A DNA stretch of 64,000 nt from Dyella japonica DSM 16301 (GTDB lineage: Bacteria; Pseudomonadota; Gammaproteobacteria; Xanthomonadales; Rhodanobacteraceae). The stretch lies in the NCBI RefSeq assembly GCF_001010355.1, contig NZ_JPLA01000030.1, positions 142,759 to 206,758 of the forward strand, given 5' to 3'. This document shows positions 55,673-64,000 of the stretch, piece by piece (position 1 is the stretch's first letter; each line of letters opens with the position of its first letter). The notes under the pieces were generated by a model, which was not told the DNA's origin, did not search any database, and was given only the letters and a program-made list of their open reading frames with translations. Made by a program: the position numbers and the translations under genes.

Positions 55673-57292
55673 ATGGAACAAGGCTTCCATTTCATCCGAC
55701 CGCTATGGCTGCTGTTGCTGCCGGTGGGACCGCTGCTGCTGTGGTGGTGGGGCCGCCGCAACGATCCGCTGCAGCGCTGGAAGGGCATGATTGCGCCGCA
55801 TCTGCTGGCGCATCTGGTGGTGGGCGACAGCGAACGCTGGCGGCCGCGGCCCATACATCTGGTTTGCGCCGTGCTCGTGCTCGGCAGCATCGCCTGTGCC
55901 GGCCCCACCTGGGAACTGGAATCGCCACCGTTCGCGGAGGATCGCGCGCCGCTCGTCGTGGCGATGGATCTTTCGGCGGCGATGAACGCGATGGATGTGT
56001 CGCCCACGCGGCTGGAACGCGCCAAGCAGAAAGTGCGCGACCTGATGGCCTTGCGCGTGGGCGGCCGCACCGGCCTCATCGTCTACACCAGTTCGGCCCA
56101 CATGGTGCTGCCGCCGACGGACGATGCGGCGCTGATGGAAATGTTCCTCGCGGCGTTGAGCACCGACCTGCTGCCCGCCGGCAAGGGACTCAACGCAGGC
56201 TCGGCGCTCACCCTGGCCGACAAGCTGCTCAACGCGGAGAGCGATCCGGGCACCATCGTCTTCTTCACCAGCGGCTTCGACGATGCGCAGATCCCGGCGT
56301 TCGTGTCACATCGGCAACATTCGCGACAACAGGTATTGATGCTGGCCGTGGGCACCACCGAGGGCGGCCCGTTGCGCGGCGCCAATGGCCAGATCCAGAC
56401 GGGTTCGGATGGCGCACCCGTCAACGCCAAGCTGGACGACGCGGCGCTGCAGCGACTCTCCACCCAGGCGCATATCCCGCTGGCCAGCGTCACCTCCGGC
56501 AACGAGGACATGCAATGGGTGCAGCGCGAGGCCGTGCATCACCTGCAGATCGTCAAGGACAACTCGTCGGTGCACTGGAAGGAGTACGGCTACTTCCTGT
56601 GCTATCCCCTGGTGCTTATCGCGCTGTTCTGGTTCCGGCGCGGCTGGATGGTGCGCTGGGTGTTCGTGCTCGGTTTTGCCGGGCTCGCGATGCATCCGAC
56701 CTCGGCGATGGCGGCGGACTGGCAGGTGGCCGACTGGTTCTTCACTCCCGACCAGCAGGGCCGCTGGTACTACGAGCATCGCGATTTCGAAAAGGCGGCA
56801 CAGCGCTTCCAGGATCCCACCTGGAAGGGCTGGGCCTTGTACCAGCACGGCCGCTGGGATGACGCGCGCAAGATCTTCGAAACCCTGCCGGGTGCGGACG
56901 CGAAGTTCATGACCGGCAACAGCTACGCCCACCAGTTCGAGTACGAGGAAGCCAAGGAAGCCTACGACGAGGCGCTGCGCATGCGTCATCCCTTCCCCGA
57001 AGCGGAGGCCAACCTGCGCCTGATGGTCACGCTGATGAAGCAGCGCGAGAGCGTGCCGGCTGAAGACCAGGACGATGAAAGCCGGCCCGACCAGGTCAAG
57101 CAGGACAAGGAAGGCGCCAAGGGCAAAGGCCAGATGCAGGTGATGGGCAAGCGTCCCACGCAACTGCCCGCCGATGTGTGGATGCGCAACCTGAGCGTGT
57201 CGCCCGCCGATTTCCTGCGCACCAAGTTCAGCGTCGAAGACGGCCAGCCGGCGCCCGCGCCAGCGAGCAGCGCAGGGGGAACGCCACCATGA
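55673..57292 (+). CDS. batB: BatB-BatC fusion (VWA plus TPR)
   Basis: Fusion of 539 aa: two N-terminal membrane helices, a VWA domain (about 90-280), a membrane segment pair (about 310-350) and TPR-like repeats (about 360-445, for example 'YYEHRDFEKAAQRFQDPT' and 'FEYEEAKEAYDEALRM'). An acidic Lys/Asp-rich linker and Pro/Ala tail end it. The MIDAS looks degraded: 'VVAMDLSAAMNAM' has Ala where DxSxS needs the second Ser, and 'VFFTSGFDDA' has Ser where the Asp is usual. This is unlike the intact site in BatA next door. The stop overlaps batD by 4 bp. Confidence 0.88.
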   Translation: MEQGFHFIRPLWLLLLPVGPLLLWWWGRRNDPLQRWKGMIAPHLLAHLVVGDSERWRPRPIHLVCAVLVLGSIACAGPTWELESPPFAEDRAPLVVAMDLSAAMNAMDVSPTRLERAKQKVRDLMALRVGGRTGLIVYTSSAHMVLPPTDDAALMEMFLAALSTDLLPAGKGLNAGSALTLADKLLNAESDPGTIVFFTSGFDDAQIPAFVSHRQHSRQQVLMLAVGTTEGGPLRGANGQIQTGSDGAPVNAKLDDAALQRLSTQAHIPLASVTSGNEDMQWVQREAVHHLQIVKDNSSVHWKEYGYFLCYPLVLIALFWFRRGWMVRWVFVLGFAGLAMHPTSAMAADWQVADWFFTPDQQGRWYYEHRDFEKAAQRFQDPTWKGWALYQHGRWDDARKIFETLPGADAKFMTGNSYAHQFEYEEAKEAYDEALRMRHPFPEAEANLRLMVTLMKQRESVPAEDQDDESRPDQVKQDKEGAKGKGQMQVMGKRPTQLPADVWMRNLSVSPADFLRTKFSVEDGQPAPAPASSAGGTPP

Positions 57293-58626
57293 AATGGTTG
57301 ATGGCATGCCTGCTGTGTCTGGGCGTGGTCATCGCCCATGCCGACGAGCCAGCGGCACCAACGGCGCCGCCTATGCGGGTGCGCGCGCACCAGGAGCCGG
57401 CCGGTACGCTGATGCAGGGAGAAACGGCCCGCATCGTGGTGGACGTGCTGACCTCCGATTTCTTCATCGACGCACCGGTGTTGCCGGAGCTGCACGTCGA
57501 CGGCGCCTATCTGTCGTTGTCGGCGGAGACGCCGGGACACCTGGTCGAGACGGTGGACGGACAGACCTGGTCGGGTGTCTCACGCACCTATCTGATCACG
57601 CCGCTGATGTCGGGCACGATGGCGATACCCTCGTTCGAGATCACCGCCCATCTCGGCGCGCAACACACACCGGTCACGGTGCAGACGCAGCCGCTGTCCC
57701 TGCAGGTGCAGGCCCTGGTGCTGCCGCAGGGCGTCACCGAAGCGCTGATCGCCCGCTCGCTGAAGATCACCCAGACCATCACGCCGGACGACGGCGGGTT
57801 GCATGTCGGCGACACGCTGACCCGCCGCATCGAGATAGCCGCCGAAGGTGCGCCGGCGATGATGTTGCCGCCCAGCCGCTTCGCGCCGGTGGACGGCCTG
57901 ACCTTGTATCCGGCCTCGCCGGTGGTGCGCGATGCGGTGGACAACCACGGCGGCTTCGTCGGGGGCACGCGCGTGGACACCGCCAGCTACGTGATCGACC
58001 ACCGAGGCCGCTACACCTTGCCGCCGATCAGCGTGCGCTGGATGGACATTCGCACGCGCCAATGGCGCGAGAGCAGCGTGCCCGCCGTGCATTTCCATGC
58101 CTGGTGGGGAGCCCCGAACAAGCCGCGATTTGCGTTGCCGCAGCGCGGCTTCATGCCACGTCTGCTCGGCTGGTTCTCCAGCGATGCGGGGCTGGCGCTG
58201 GTGATGCTGGCCGTACTGGCGGGGCTTGCCTGGTATTTCCGCGCCTGGTGCACGCGGCAATGGCGGCGCTGGATGGATTGGCGATATCGGTGGCGCCATC
58301 GCGAAGCCGTCGCCTTCCGTGCTGTTCGCCGTCGACACAGCGAGACATCAGCTGCCGCGCTTGCGCAAACCATCGACGCATGGGTGCGCCGGGTCGCGGA
58401 CGATGGCGCACCCGACAGTATCGGCGGCTGGATGGCGCGCTACGGCGATGCCGCGCTGAGCGATCAGTGGAACGCGCTGCAGGATTCCCTGTATGGCGCC
58501 AACGGCAGCTCGTGGTCCGCCAAGGCGCTGGTCGATGGACTGGCCGACGCCAGGAGCCAATGGAAGCGCAGCCGCTGGCGCTGGCGACAACCGCCGGCCT
58601 TGCCGCCGCTCAATCCCGCCGCGTGA
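57289..58626 (+). CDS. batD: BatD-type protein
   Basis: BatD-type 'oxygen tolerance' protein of 445 aa. It has a signal peptide (about residues 1-18), a long beta-rich periplasmic region (about 25-290, with 'VDVLTSDFFIDAPVLPELHV' in parts and two immunoglobulin-like stretches), one membrane segment (about 300-320, 'AGLALVMLAVLAGLAWYF') and a cytoplasmic Arg/Trp-rich tail. ATG at 57289 overlaps the batB stop (ATGA). It closes the Bat operon; there is a 116-bp gap before the octaheme gene. Confidence 0.9.
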   Translation: MKWLMACLLCLGVVIAHADEPAAPTAPPMRVRAHQEPAGTLMQGETARIVVDVLTSDFFIDAPVLPELHVDGAYLSLSAETPGHLVETVDGQTWSGVSRTYLITPLMSGTMAIPSFEITAHLGAQHTPVTVQTQPLSLQVQALVLPQGVTEALIARSLKITQTITPDDGGLHVGDTLTRRIEIAAEGAPAMMLPPSRFAPVDGLTLYPASPVVRDAVDNHGGFVGGTRVDTASYVIDHRGRYTLPPISVRWMDIRTRQWRESSVPAVHFHAWWGAPNKPRFALPQRGFMPRLLGWFSSDAGLALVMLAVLAGLAWYFRAWCTRQWRRWMDWRYRWRHREAVAFRAVRRRHSETSAAALAQTIDAWVRRVADDGAPDSIGGWMARYGDAALSDQWNALQDSLYGANGSSWSAKALVDGLADARSQWKRSRWRWRQPPALPPLNPAA

Positions 58627-58742
58627 AGCGTGCCGCGCATTCACGGCGTCATCGCACACACCCGCTACCATGCCCGCGCGGCTGTTGAAACACAGCGCCA
58701 CGGGAAGCGGCGCATACACTCGTACAGGCTTGGGGAGAGGGC

Positions 58743-61211
58743 ATGGGGCGTTCCAGGAAGAGCCACGGCAAGCGCTCTGGTAAGGGTGCATCCGCGCGTC
58801 CCGCCGCACCTGCAAGCGCGCCCGTATCGACACAGGAGCGTCGCGGGCTCTGGTGGCTTCCACTCGGCGTGGCCGTGCTGGTGCTGGTGGTGCTGGGCAT
58901 CTGGTGGCTGCGCGTGCCGTCGCCGGGGGTGGCGACCACGCCCGTGGCATCCGTGGCTACCGCACCCACGCCACCTGCTGCCGCGTTGCCGCCGGCCCAC
59001 TATGTGGGCGCGCAGGCCTGTGCGTCATGCCATGCGAAAGAAGCGCAGGCCTGGCAGTCGTCGCATCACGCGCTGGCCATGCAGGTGGCCAATGATCAAA
59101 CCATCGAAGGCCATTTCGAAGGCGCGCTGAAGCAAGACGGGGCCGTCGCCAGTTTCTCCAGGCGCGGCAACGCTCATGTGGTCAAGACCGATGGGCCCGA
59201 CGGCAAGCCCACCGAGTTCGAGGTGAAGTACACCTTCGGCGTCTATCCGCTGCAGCAGTATCTGGTCGAGTTTCCCGATGGCCGCCTGCAGGCGCTGCGT
59301 GCGTCGTGGGATGCGCGTCCGGCAGCCGAAGGCGGCCAGCGCTGGTTCAACCTGTATCCGGGCGAGCACATCGACGCGCACGACACGCTGCACTGGACGC
59401 GCCTGAATCAGAACTGGAACTACATGTGCGCGGACTGCCATTCCACCAACGTGCAGCGCAACTTCGACCTGGCAAGCAATACCTTCAAATCCAGCTGGAA
59501 CGAGCTCAACGTAGCCTGCGAAGCCTGCCACGGCCCCGGCTCGCGCCATGTCGATTGGTCGAAGGCGGGGCAGGCGGCACAGCATGCCGATCCATCGATG
59601 GGCCTCACGATCGCGCTGGACGAGCGCAAAGGCGTGCACTGGATTCCCAATCCTGTCAGCGGCAACCCGGCGCGCAGCGCGCCGCTGGCGACGCATCGCG
59701 AAGTGGAAACCTGCGCGGTCTGCCATTCGCGCCGCAGCATCATCGCCAAGGACACCGCACCCACCGGCCGGCTGATGGATACGCACGATCCCGTGCTGCT
59801 GGCCGAAGGCCGCTACCACGCAGATGGTCAGCAACTGGATGAGGTGTATATCTACGCCTCCTTCCTGCAGAGCCGCATGTACGCCAAGGGCGTGACCTGC
59901 AGCGACTGCCACGATCCGCACACCGGCAAGACGCGTGCGCAAGGCAATGCCTTGTGCGAGAGCTGCCATACCCCGGCGGTCTACGACACCGCGGCGCACC
60001 ACATGCACAAGGAAGGCAGCGCCGGTTCGCAGTGCGTGGCCTGCCATATGCCATCGAAGAACTACATGGTGATCAATGCACGTCCGGATCATTCGATCCG
60101 CGTGCCGCGTCCGGATCTGAGCGTGCAATACGGCGTGCCCAATGCCTGCGCCAACTGCCACGCCGACAAGGGTGCGCAGTGGGCCGCCGACGCGATCGCC
60201 AAGGCGCATGGTCCCGAGCGCAAGGGCTATCAGCATTTCGTGGAGGCCTTGGATGCCGCGCGTCGCGGCAAGCCGGGTGCGTCAGCCCTGCTGACCACGC
60301 TGGCCGCCGATGCCGGCTCGCCGGCGATCGCGCGCGCCACCGCAGTCAACGAGCTCCACCGTTACGCCAGTCCCGATGCCTTGCCCACCATCCAGACCGC
60401 GCTGGCGGATACCGATCCGCTGCTGCGCGCCGCCGCCCTCGATGCCTTGCTGGCCTTCCCCACCCAGGTGCGCGGACCACTGGCCGCGCCGCTCGCCGAC
60501 GATGCGGTGCTCGCGGTGCGCGTGAAGGCGGGCCGCGTGCTGGCCGGCGTGCCCGATGACCAGCTCGATGTCGCCCAGCGCGGCGCACGCGATCGCGCCT
60601 TTGCCACCTACCAGCAGGCGCAGGCGGCGATCGCCGACCGTCCCGAATCGCATTACAACCTCGGCGTGGTTTACGTTGAACGCGGCGACACGGCGGCCGC
60701 GGAACAGGCGTTTCGCCAGGCGCTCAAGCTGCAGGCGGATTTTGTGCCGGCCTACATCAACCTCGCCGACATGTATCGCAACAGTGGCCACGAGGCGCAG
60801 GCCGAAGGCGTCATCGATGAGGGGCTGCGCGCCGTTCCCGGCAACGCGAACCTCCTGCATGCGAAGGGCTTGTCGCTGATCCGGCAGAACGAGACGAAGG
60901 AGGCCATGACATGGCTCGAGCGCGCCCACCGCGCCGAACCGGACAATGCCCGCTTCGCCTACGTCTATGGCGTGGCCTTGAATTCCGAAGGCAGGGGCGA
61001 GCAGGCGCGCACGCTGTGGGAAGCGAGCCTGCGCACCTCACCCTACGATGCATCGCTGCTGTTTGCGCTGGCCGGTGCGGAGCGCGATGCAGGCCACGCG
61101 GACAAGGCCCGCGAGTACGCCGAGCGGCTGGTGGCGGTGGCTCCGCGTTCGCGCGAAGCGCACGAACTGCTGCAGAGTCTGGGCGGCGACAGCACGCCCG
61201 TGTTCCATTGA
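58743..61211 (+). CDS. Membrane-anchored octaheme c-type cytochrome with TPR domain
   Basis: Protein of 822 aa with one N-terminal anchor (about residues 36-56) and eight CxxCH heme sites at C93, C229, C259, C324, C386, C405, C431 and C469. From about residue 480 there is a helical HEAT-like segment (about 500-600), then TPRs (about 620-810, such as 'ESHYNLGVVYVERGDTAAAEQAF'). The heme set matches the multiheme cytochrome c group of octaheme nitrite reductase/hydroxylamine oxidoreductase-like proteins, but I cannot place it in a branch. GGGGAGAG precedes the ATG. It follows the Bat operon on the same strand. Function could be nitrite or tetrathionate reduction or electron transfer. Confidence 0.85.
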   Translation: MGRSRKSHGKRSGKGASARPAAPASAPVSTQERRGLWWLPLGVAVLVLVVLGIWWLRVPSPGVATTPVASVATAPTPPAAALPPAHYVGAQACASCHAKEAQAWQSSHHALAMQVANDQTIEGHFEGALKQDGAVASFSRRGNAHVVKTDGPDGKPTEFEVKYTFGVYPLQQYLVEFPDGRLQALRASWDARPAAEGGQRWFNLYPGEHIDAHDTLHWTRLNQNWNYMCADCHSTNVQRNFDLASNTFKSSWNELNVACEACHGPGSRHVDWSKAGQAAQHADPSMGLTIALDERKGVHWIPNPVSGNPARSAPLATHREVETCAVCHSRRSIIAKDTAPTGRLMDTHDPVLLAEGRYHADGQQLDEVYIYASFLQSRMYAKGVTCSDCHDPHTGKTRAQGNALCESCHTPAVYDTAAHHMHKEGSAGSQCVACHMPSKNYMVINARPDHSIRVPRPDLSVQYGVPNACANCHADKGAQWAADAIAKAHGPERKGYQHFVEALDAARRGKPGASALLTTLAADAGSPAIARATAVNELHRYASPDALPTIQTALADTDPLLRAAALDALLAFPTQVRGPLAAPLADDAVLAVRVKAGRVLAGVPDDQLDVAQRGARDRAFATYQQAQAAIADRPESHYNLGVVYVERGDTAAAEQAFRQALKLQADFVPAYINLADMYRNSGHEAQAEGVIDEGLRAVPGNANLLHAKGLSLIRQNETKEAMTWLERAHRAEPDNARFAYVYGVALNSEGRGEQARTLWEASLRTSPYDASLLFALAGAERDAGHADKAREYAERLVAVAPRSREAHELLQSLGGDSTPVFH

Positions 61212-61227
61212 CCGGGCCCAGCTGCAT

Positions 61228-61251
61228 CCTGGCGCGCACCGTCGCGCCAGG
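61228..61251. terminator. Hairpin between octaheme gene and doxX
   Basis: A 9-bp inverted repeat, CCTGGCGCG (61228-61236) and CGCGCCAGG (61243-61251), with a 6-nt loop, sits between the convergent octaheme and DoxX genes. No T run follows on either strand, so termination would be weak or factor-assisted. Confidence 0.35.
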
Positions 61252-61273
61252 GTCGATAGAGACGTTGCCCGCG

Positions 61274-61687
61274 TTATCGCTTGTCCAGCGAGTACTTCCC
61301 GGGGCCGGCAATGACCAGCAACAGCAATCCACCGGCGATGCTCACGTTCTTGTAGAAATTGATCATCGTGCCGATGCGTTCGGGATCGACCATATGCCAG
61401 AACTGGTGGCCGATCACCGCGGCAGCCAAGGTATAAAAGCCCAACAGCAGGGCCAGTGGCCGCGTATAGAAGCCCACCACGATGGCCAGGCCCACCACGA
61501 ACTCCATGATCACCGCGATGCCGGCCGTGGCCGCTGGCATGGGAACGCCAACGGAGCCCATATAGGCGACGGTCGCGGAAAAGCTCTCGATCTTGTTCCA
61601 TCCGAAGATAACAAACAGAACCATGAGCAAAAGACGGGCAAGCAGTAGCATGCCGTCCCTGCTGTCTGCCAGTAACGTATATCGCAT
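61274..61687 (-). CDS. DoxX family membrane protein
   Basis: DoxX-family protein of 137 aa with about four membrane segments. Family features: 'RLLLMVLFVIFGWNKIESF' near residue 20, 'GVPMPAATAGIAVIMEFVVG' in parts, 'GFYTRPLALLLGFYTLAAAV' and 'FYKNVSIAGGLLLL'. Similar to the YphA/inner-membrane DoxX subgroup, not to thiosulfate-quinone oxidoreductase DoxDA. It may work with an oxidoreductase partner; the nearby SDR gene (126 bp upstream in the same direction) is a candidate only by position. Confidence 0.9.
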   Translation of the reverse strand: MRYTLLADSRDGMLLLARLLLMVLFVIFGWNKIESFSATVAYMGSVGVPMPAATAGIAVIMEFVVGLAIVVGFYTRPLALLLGFYTLAAAVIGHQFWHMVDPERIGTMINFYKNVSIAGGLLLLVIAGPGKYSLDKR

Positions 61688-61813
61688 GGTCGTTCTCCCA
61701 TGACTCTACGCAAGGCATGCGGGTGAAGGCCCGCGTGGACCGCACCAACACGCGGTACGGTCGACCACACTATAAGCCCGCGCGCGTGCAATGGCGTAGC
61801 CGGTGTTCTCAGT

Positions 61814-62626
61814 TCAGGCGTCTTCGGGAATATCGCTCTTGTAGCGATCGGCAGCCACGTCGCGCGACAGCTCCGGCGCCATGCGCCGGCGCGCCTCGTC
61901 GTAGCGGTTCCACTCCTCGATATCCGGCAGCGAGGGTATCGTCACCAGTTCGCCCTGGTCATAGCCCGATAGCGCGGCGTCGACCATCTCGTCCACTTCC
62001 ATGATCATGTGCGCGGGAATGGCGTCCAGGCCACCGGCCTGGCTCCAGATCTCCGTGCGCGTCACGCCGGGCAACACGCATTGCACGCGGATGCCGTGTT
62101 CGGCCACCTGCTTGTGCAGCGCGATGGTGTAGGTCAGTACATAGCTCTTGCTGGCCGCATAGGCGCCACCGAACAACTCCGGCGCAATGGCCAGCGCCGA
62201 CGCGATATTGATGATGCTGCCGCGGCCACGCGTCAGCAGTCGCGGCAGCAGGGCGGCCACCAGTCGCGAGGGCGCGGTGACATTGAGCTCGATCATGGCC
62301 TGCACGACATCGGGCGGCGTCTGCGCCAGCACCGATCCGCCGCTGCGGCCTGCGTTGTTGACCAGGATGCCGATGGCCTCGTCCTCGCGCAGGCGCTGTT
62401 CGACCTTGCCGAGGTCGGCGTGCGAAGTGAGGTCGGCCACCAACACGTCCACTTTCACGTGATATTCACGGGAAAGCCGCGCGGCGAGTTCTTCCAGGCG
62501 CCCTGCATTGCGCGCCACCAGCACGAGCGGATGGCCGCGCTGGGCGAAACGATCGGCATACGTGGCGCCAATGCCGGTGGAGGCGCCGGTGATCAGGACG
62601 GTGTCGAGCGGTTCCGCGACGGACAT
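61814..62626 (-). CDS. Short-chain dehydrogenase/reductase
   Basis: Classical SDR of 270 aa. The NAD(P)-binding TGxxxGIG is 'LITGASTGIGATYADRF' (about residue 12) and 'VNNAGRSGG' is the NNAG motif. The catalytic triad is Ser in 'INIASALA', Tyr in 'AYAASKSY' and its Lys (YxxxK). ATG at 62626 is chosen because the Rossmann fold begins 10 residues later; the upstream extension is GC-rich and lacks a fold. Substrate unknown. Divergent from the exported duplicated-domain gene. Confidence 0.93.
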   Translation of the reverse strand: MSVAEPLDTVLITGASTGIGATYADRFAQRGHPLVLVARNAGRLEELAARLSREYHVKVDVLVADLTSHADLGKVEQRLREDEAIGILVNNAGRSGGSVLAQTPPDVVQAMIELNVTAPSRLVAALLPRLLTRGRGSIINIASALAIAPELFGGAYAASKSYVLTYTIALHKQVAEHGIRVQCVLPGVTRTEIWSQAGGLDAIPAHMIMEVDEMVDAALSGYDQGELVTIPSLPDIEEWNRYDEARRRMAPELSRDVAADRYKSDIPEDA

Positions 62627-62957
62627 GAGAGATGACTCCGCAAACAAGTATGAGGTGATCGCGAGGGCGCGCCATGAGGCGTGCGGACAAGCTTGCGCTC
62701 GGCGCGCGACGCTGTCACGCCTCCAGCGCATTTGCACGAGCCGTAAAAGTACGTAGCACTCTTGGGTGGTTTTACGCTCGTGAGCCGCTGCGTCCTGACC
62801 GAACATGATCGGGCGAGGGGACGCCCGTCCGACCTGCGCGAAACCCCGTCACGCAGACGGCGGGCGAGCCCTCCACCAATGCTTGGCCCAGGCAGCGCAT
62901 CGACCCACTCACGCAGCACTCGCCGTCCGGCGATCGACACCCAAAGGAGTCAACATC
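62627..62957. promoter_or_regulatory. Divergent intergenic region with motif site 4
   Basis: A 331-bp divergent gap. It holds GTA-AAAG-TACGTAG (62743-62756), the fourth site of the shared motif, about 200 bp from the exported-protein start and 115 bp from the SDR start. A weak -10-like TACGCT lies at 62773-62778. AAAGGAG precedes the ATG at 62958. Nothing else is recognisable. Confidence 0.35.
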
Positions 62958-63575
62958 ATGAAGACATTCCAGCATTCCACGGCATGCCTGCTGGTCGCGG
63001 CGATGGCGATCTCGGCGCCGATGTTCGCGTCGGCACAGCAGGCGGCCAACGAATCGGCGGTCAATTCCACCGTGCATGAGCTGGGCCGCGAGGACAAGAC
63101 GATCACCGCAACCGTCGTCTCGGTGGATCAGGAAAAACGCCTGGTCACTCTGAAGGGCCCCAAGGGCAAGGAAGTCACGGTGCAGGCTGGCCCCGATGTG
63201 CAGAACCTCGACAAAGTGAAGGCCGGCGACCAGGTGACGGCGCACTATCAGGCAGCCGTGGCCTTGCAGGTGATGCCGGCCGACAGCGCACAACCGGGCG
63301 TGGACTACTCGGCAGGTCAGTCATCCGCACCCAAGGGCAGCGAACCGGGCGCCAAGGCCAGCCAGACCGTCACGGTGACGAGCCGACTGACCGCCGTGGA
63401 CCTCAAGCATCACACCATCACCGTGGCCGGCCCCGACGGCAAGAGCCGCACGATCGAAGTAAAGGATCCGGAGCGTCAGGCGCAGATGAGCAAGCTCAAG
63501 GTAGGCGACATGATGGTCGTCACGTATGTTGAGGCGTTGGCGTTGACGGTGACGCCGAAGGGGAAGGCGAAGTAA
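62958..63575 (+). CDS. Exported protein with duplicated beta domain
   Basis: Protein of 205 aa with a signal peptide (about residues 1-26, cleavage near 'MFASAQ'). After the signal are two copies of a ~55-residue beta unit: 'TITATVVSVDQEKRLVTLKG' with 'DKVKAGDQVTAHYQAAVALQV', and 'TVTVTSRLTAVDLKHHTITV' with 'SKLKVGDMMVVTYVEALALTV'. The pattern suggests OB-like or DUF5666-type domains made by duplication. The linker is Ser/Pro/Lys-rich. AAAGGAG lies about 9 nt before the ATG, and a terminator follows. Function unknown; a metal- or polyanion-binding periplasmic role is possible. Confidence 0.85.
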   Translation: MKTFQHSTACLLVAAMAISAPMFASAQQAANESAVNSTVHELGREDKTITATVVSVDQEKRLVTLKGPKGKEVTVQAGPDVQNLDKVKAGDQVTAHYQAAVALQVMPADSAQPGVDYSAGQSSAPKGSEPGAKASQTVTVTSRLTAVDLKHHTITVAGPDGKSRTIEVKDPERQAQMSKLKVGDMMVVTYVEALALTVTPKGKAK

Positions 63576-63589
63576 GAGGGTGCTGGAGG

Positions 63590-63612
63590 GGGCCGCTTGG
63601 CGGCCCTTTCTT
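63590..63612 (+). terminator. Rho-independent terminator
   Basis: A 7-bp stem GGGCCGC (63590-63596) and GCGGCCC (63600-63606) with loop TTG is followed by TTTCTT. It lies 15 nt after the stop of the exported duplicated-domain gene. Confidence 0.8.
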
Positions 63613-63677
63613 GTTTGGGGTTGCGCGGGAGGGGGTGGCTTTTTTGGTCGTCGCCCCGACGCGGGCGGCTCTTTTGC

Positions 63678-63700
63678 TCGTCATTCCTGCGAAAGCAGGA
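63678..63700. repeat. Short hairpin repeat upstream of 228-bp repeat
   Basis: TCCTGC-GAAA-GCAGGA (63685-63700) with a CTCGTCAT lead, related to the hairpin at 29998-30015 by paired changes. The flanking sequence on to 63772 keeps some similarity to 30016-30058 (ATCCAG, then a TTGCG/TCGCGTT-like string), so the dispersed repeat may have an extended composite form. Confidence 0.55.
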
Positions 63701-63772
63701 GGCGCTTTTCAACAGCCGGATGGCTGGTCATCCAGTGACTTTGCGCTCGGTTGTCGCGTTACCGCGATCTGG

Positions 63773-64000
63773 CCGCCTACGCGGCGGGCGTTTCGATCGG
63801 CTGCCGCCGCTCGAGTCACTTTTCTCTTGCTGGCCCAAGAGAAAAGTAACCCAAAGAGAATGGCCTGATAACGCCCGCAGCATTGTGCTGGGATAAGCCC
63901 GAACGCTTGAGGCAGGCCGTCAGGGGACAACCTCCGAGGGTACACAGGGGTACCTCAAAGCGCTGCGCAACGCGCCCGAATCGCTGAGGACTTAAAGCGG
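63773..64000 (+). repeat. Dispersed ~228-bp structured repeat, copy 2
   Basis: Second copy of the repeat at 30059-30284, same orientation, 228 bp up to the window edge, where it may be cut. The hairpin arms are ACTTTTCTCTTG (63818-63829) and CAAGAGAAAAGT (63836-63847) around the same loop CTGGCC. Relative to copy 1 each arm is one base longer, and the added bases pair with each other. The 3' box is CAAAGAGAA instead of CAAAGAAA. The start CCGCCTACGCGG and the end GGACTTAAAGCGG are identical. Confidence 0.85.

Overview
The window is high-GC, gene-dense chromosomal DNA. It most likely comes from a gammaproteobacterium of the order Lysobacterales (Xanthomonadales), probably the Rhodanobacteraceae (Dyella, Luteibacter, Frateuria or Rhodanobacter type). 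This is inferred from gene order (DciA-like gene, M23 peptidase, secA; then apaH-apaG-rsmA-pdxA-surA-lptD), from REP-like hairpins with an AGCGCACCCTGTGCGCGA core, and from TonB/FecIR content. No species assignment is claimed. I saw no tRNA, rRNA, CRISPR array, prophage or transposase gene.

Layout. 1-4.5 kb: DciA-like protein, envelope M23 peptidase and secA with a strong terminator. 4.6-11.6 kb (minus strand): [24 protein letters not shown], the outer-membrane biogenesis and housekeeping operon. 11.7-14.3 kb: msrB, then a minus-strand trio of HDAC-like deacetylase, cobalamin adenosyltransferase and a probable BtuM vitamin B12 transporter. 14.4-17.7 kb: two ubiquinone hydroxylases and a secreted dienelactone-hydrolase-like protein. 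17.8-23.1 kb: ispB, an MFS exporter, gamma-glutamyltransferase and a DedA-rhodanese fusion.

23.3-33.8 kb: an expanded kdp potassium locus with a 30-aa membrane peptide, kdpF, kdpA, kdpB, a 66-aa protein, an outer-membrane porin, kdpC, a repeat-filled gap of about 550 bp, then kdpD and kdpE. The porin and small proteins suggest that K+ passage across both membranes is co-expressed. 34-38.4 kb: ssb, cytochrome b561, a stand-alone phospholipase-D-like protein and gluconokinase.

38.6-44.7 kb: a cell-surface signalling unit (ECF sigma, FecR, TonB receptor with STN domain) followed by an exported PHP-type metallohydrolase. 44.8-52.2 kb: exported DUF1254/DUF1214 protein, HAD phosphatase, arylsulfatase and a membrane-fused spermidine-synthase-like protein. 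A shared palindrome-like motif, GTAnnnnTACGnAG, lies upstream of three of these genes and again near 62.7 kb. 52.2-58.6 kb: a complete Bat (aerotolerance) operon, moxR-DUF58-DUF4381-batA-batBC-batD. 58.7-61.2 kb: a membrane-anchored octaheme c-type cytochrome with C-terminal TPRs. 61.3-63.6 kb: DoxX protein, short-chain dehydrogenase and an exported protein with a duplicated beta domain.

The least explained structure is a roughly 228-bp dispersed repeat, present between kdpC and kdpD and again at the right edge. Its two copies keep a perfect hairpin through compensating changes.
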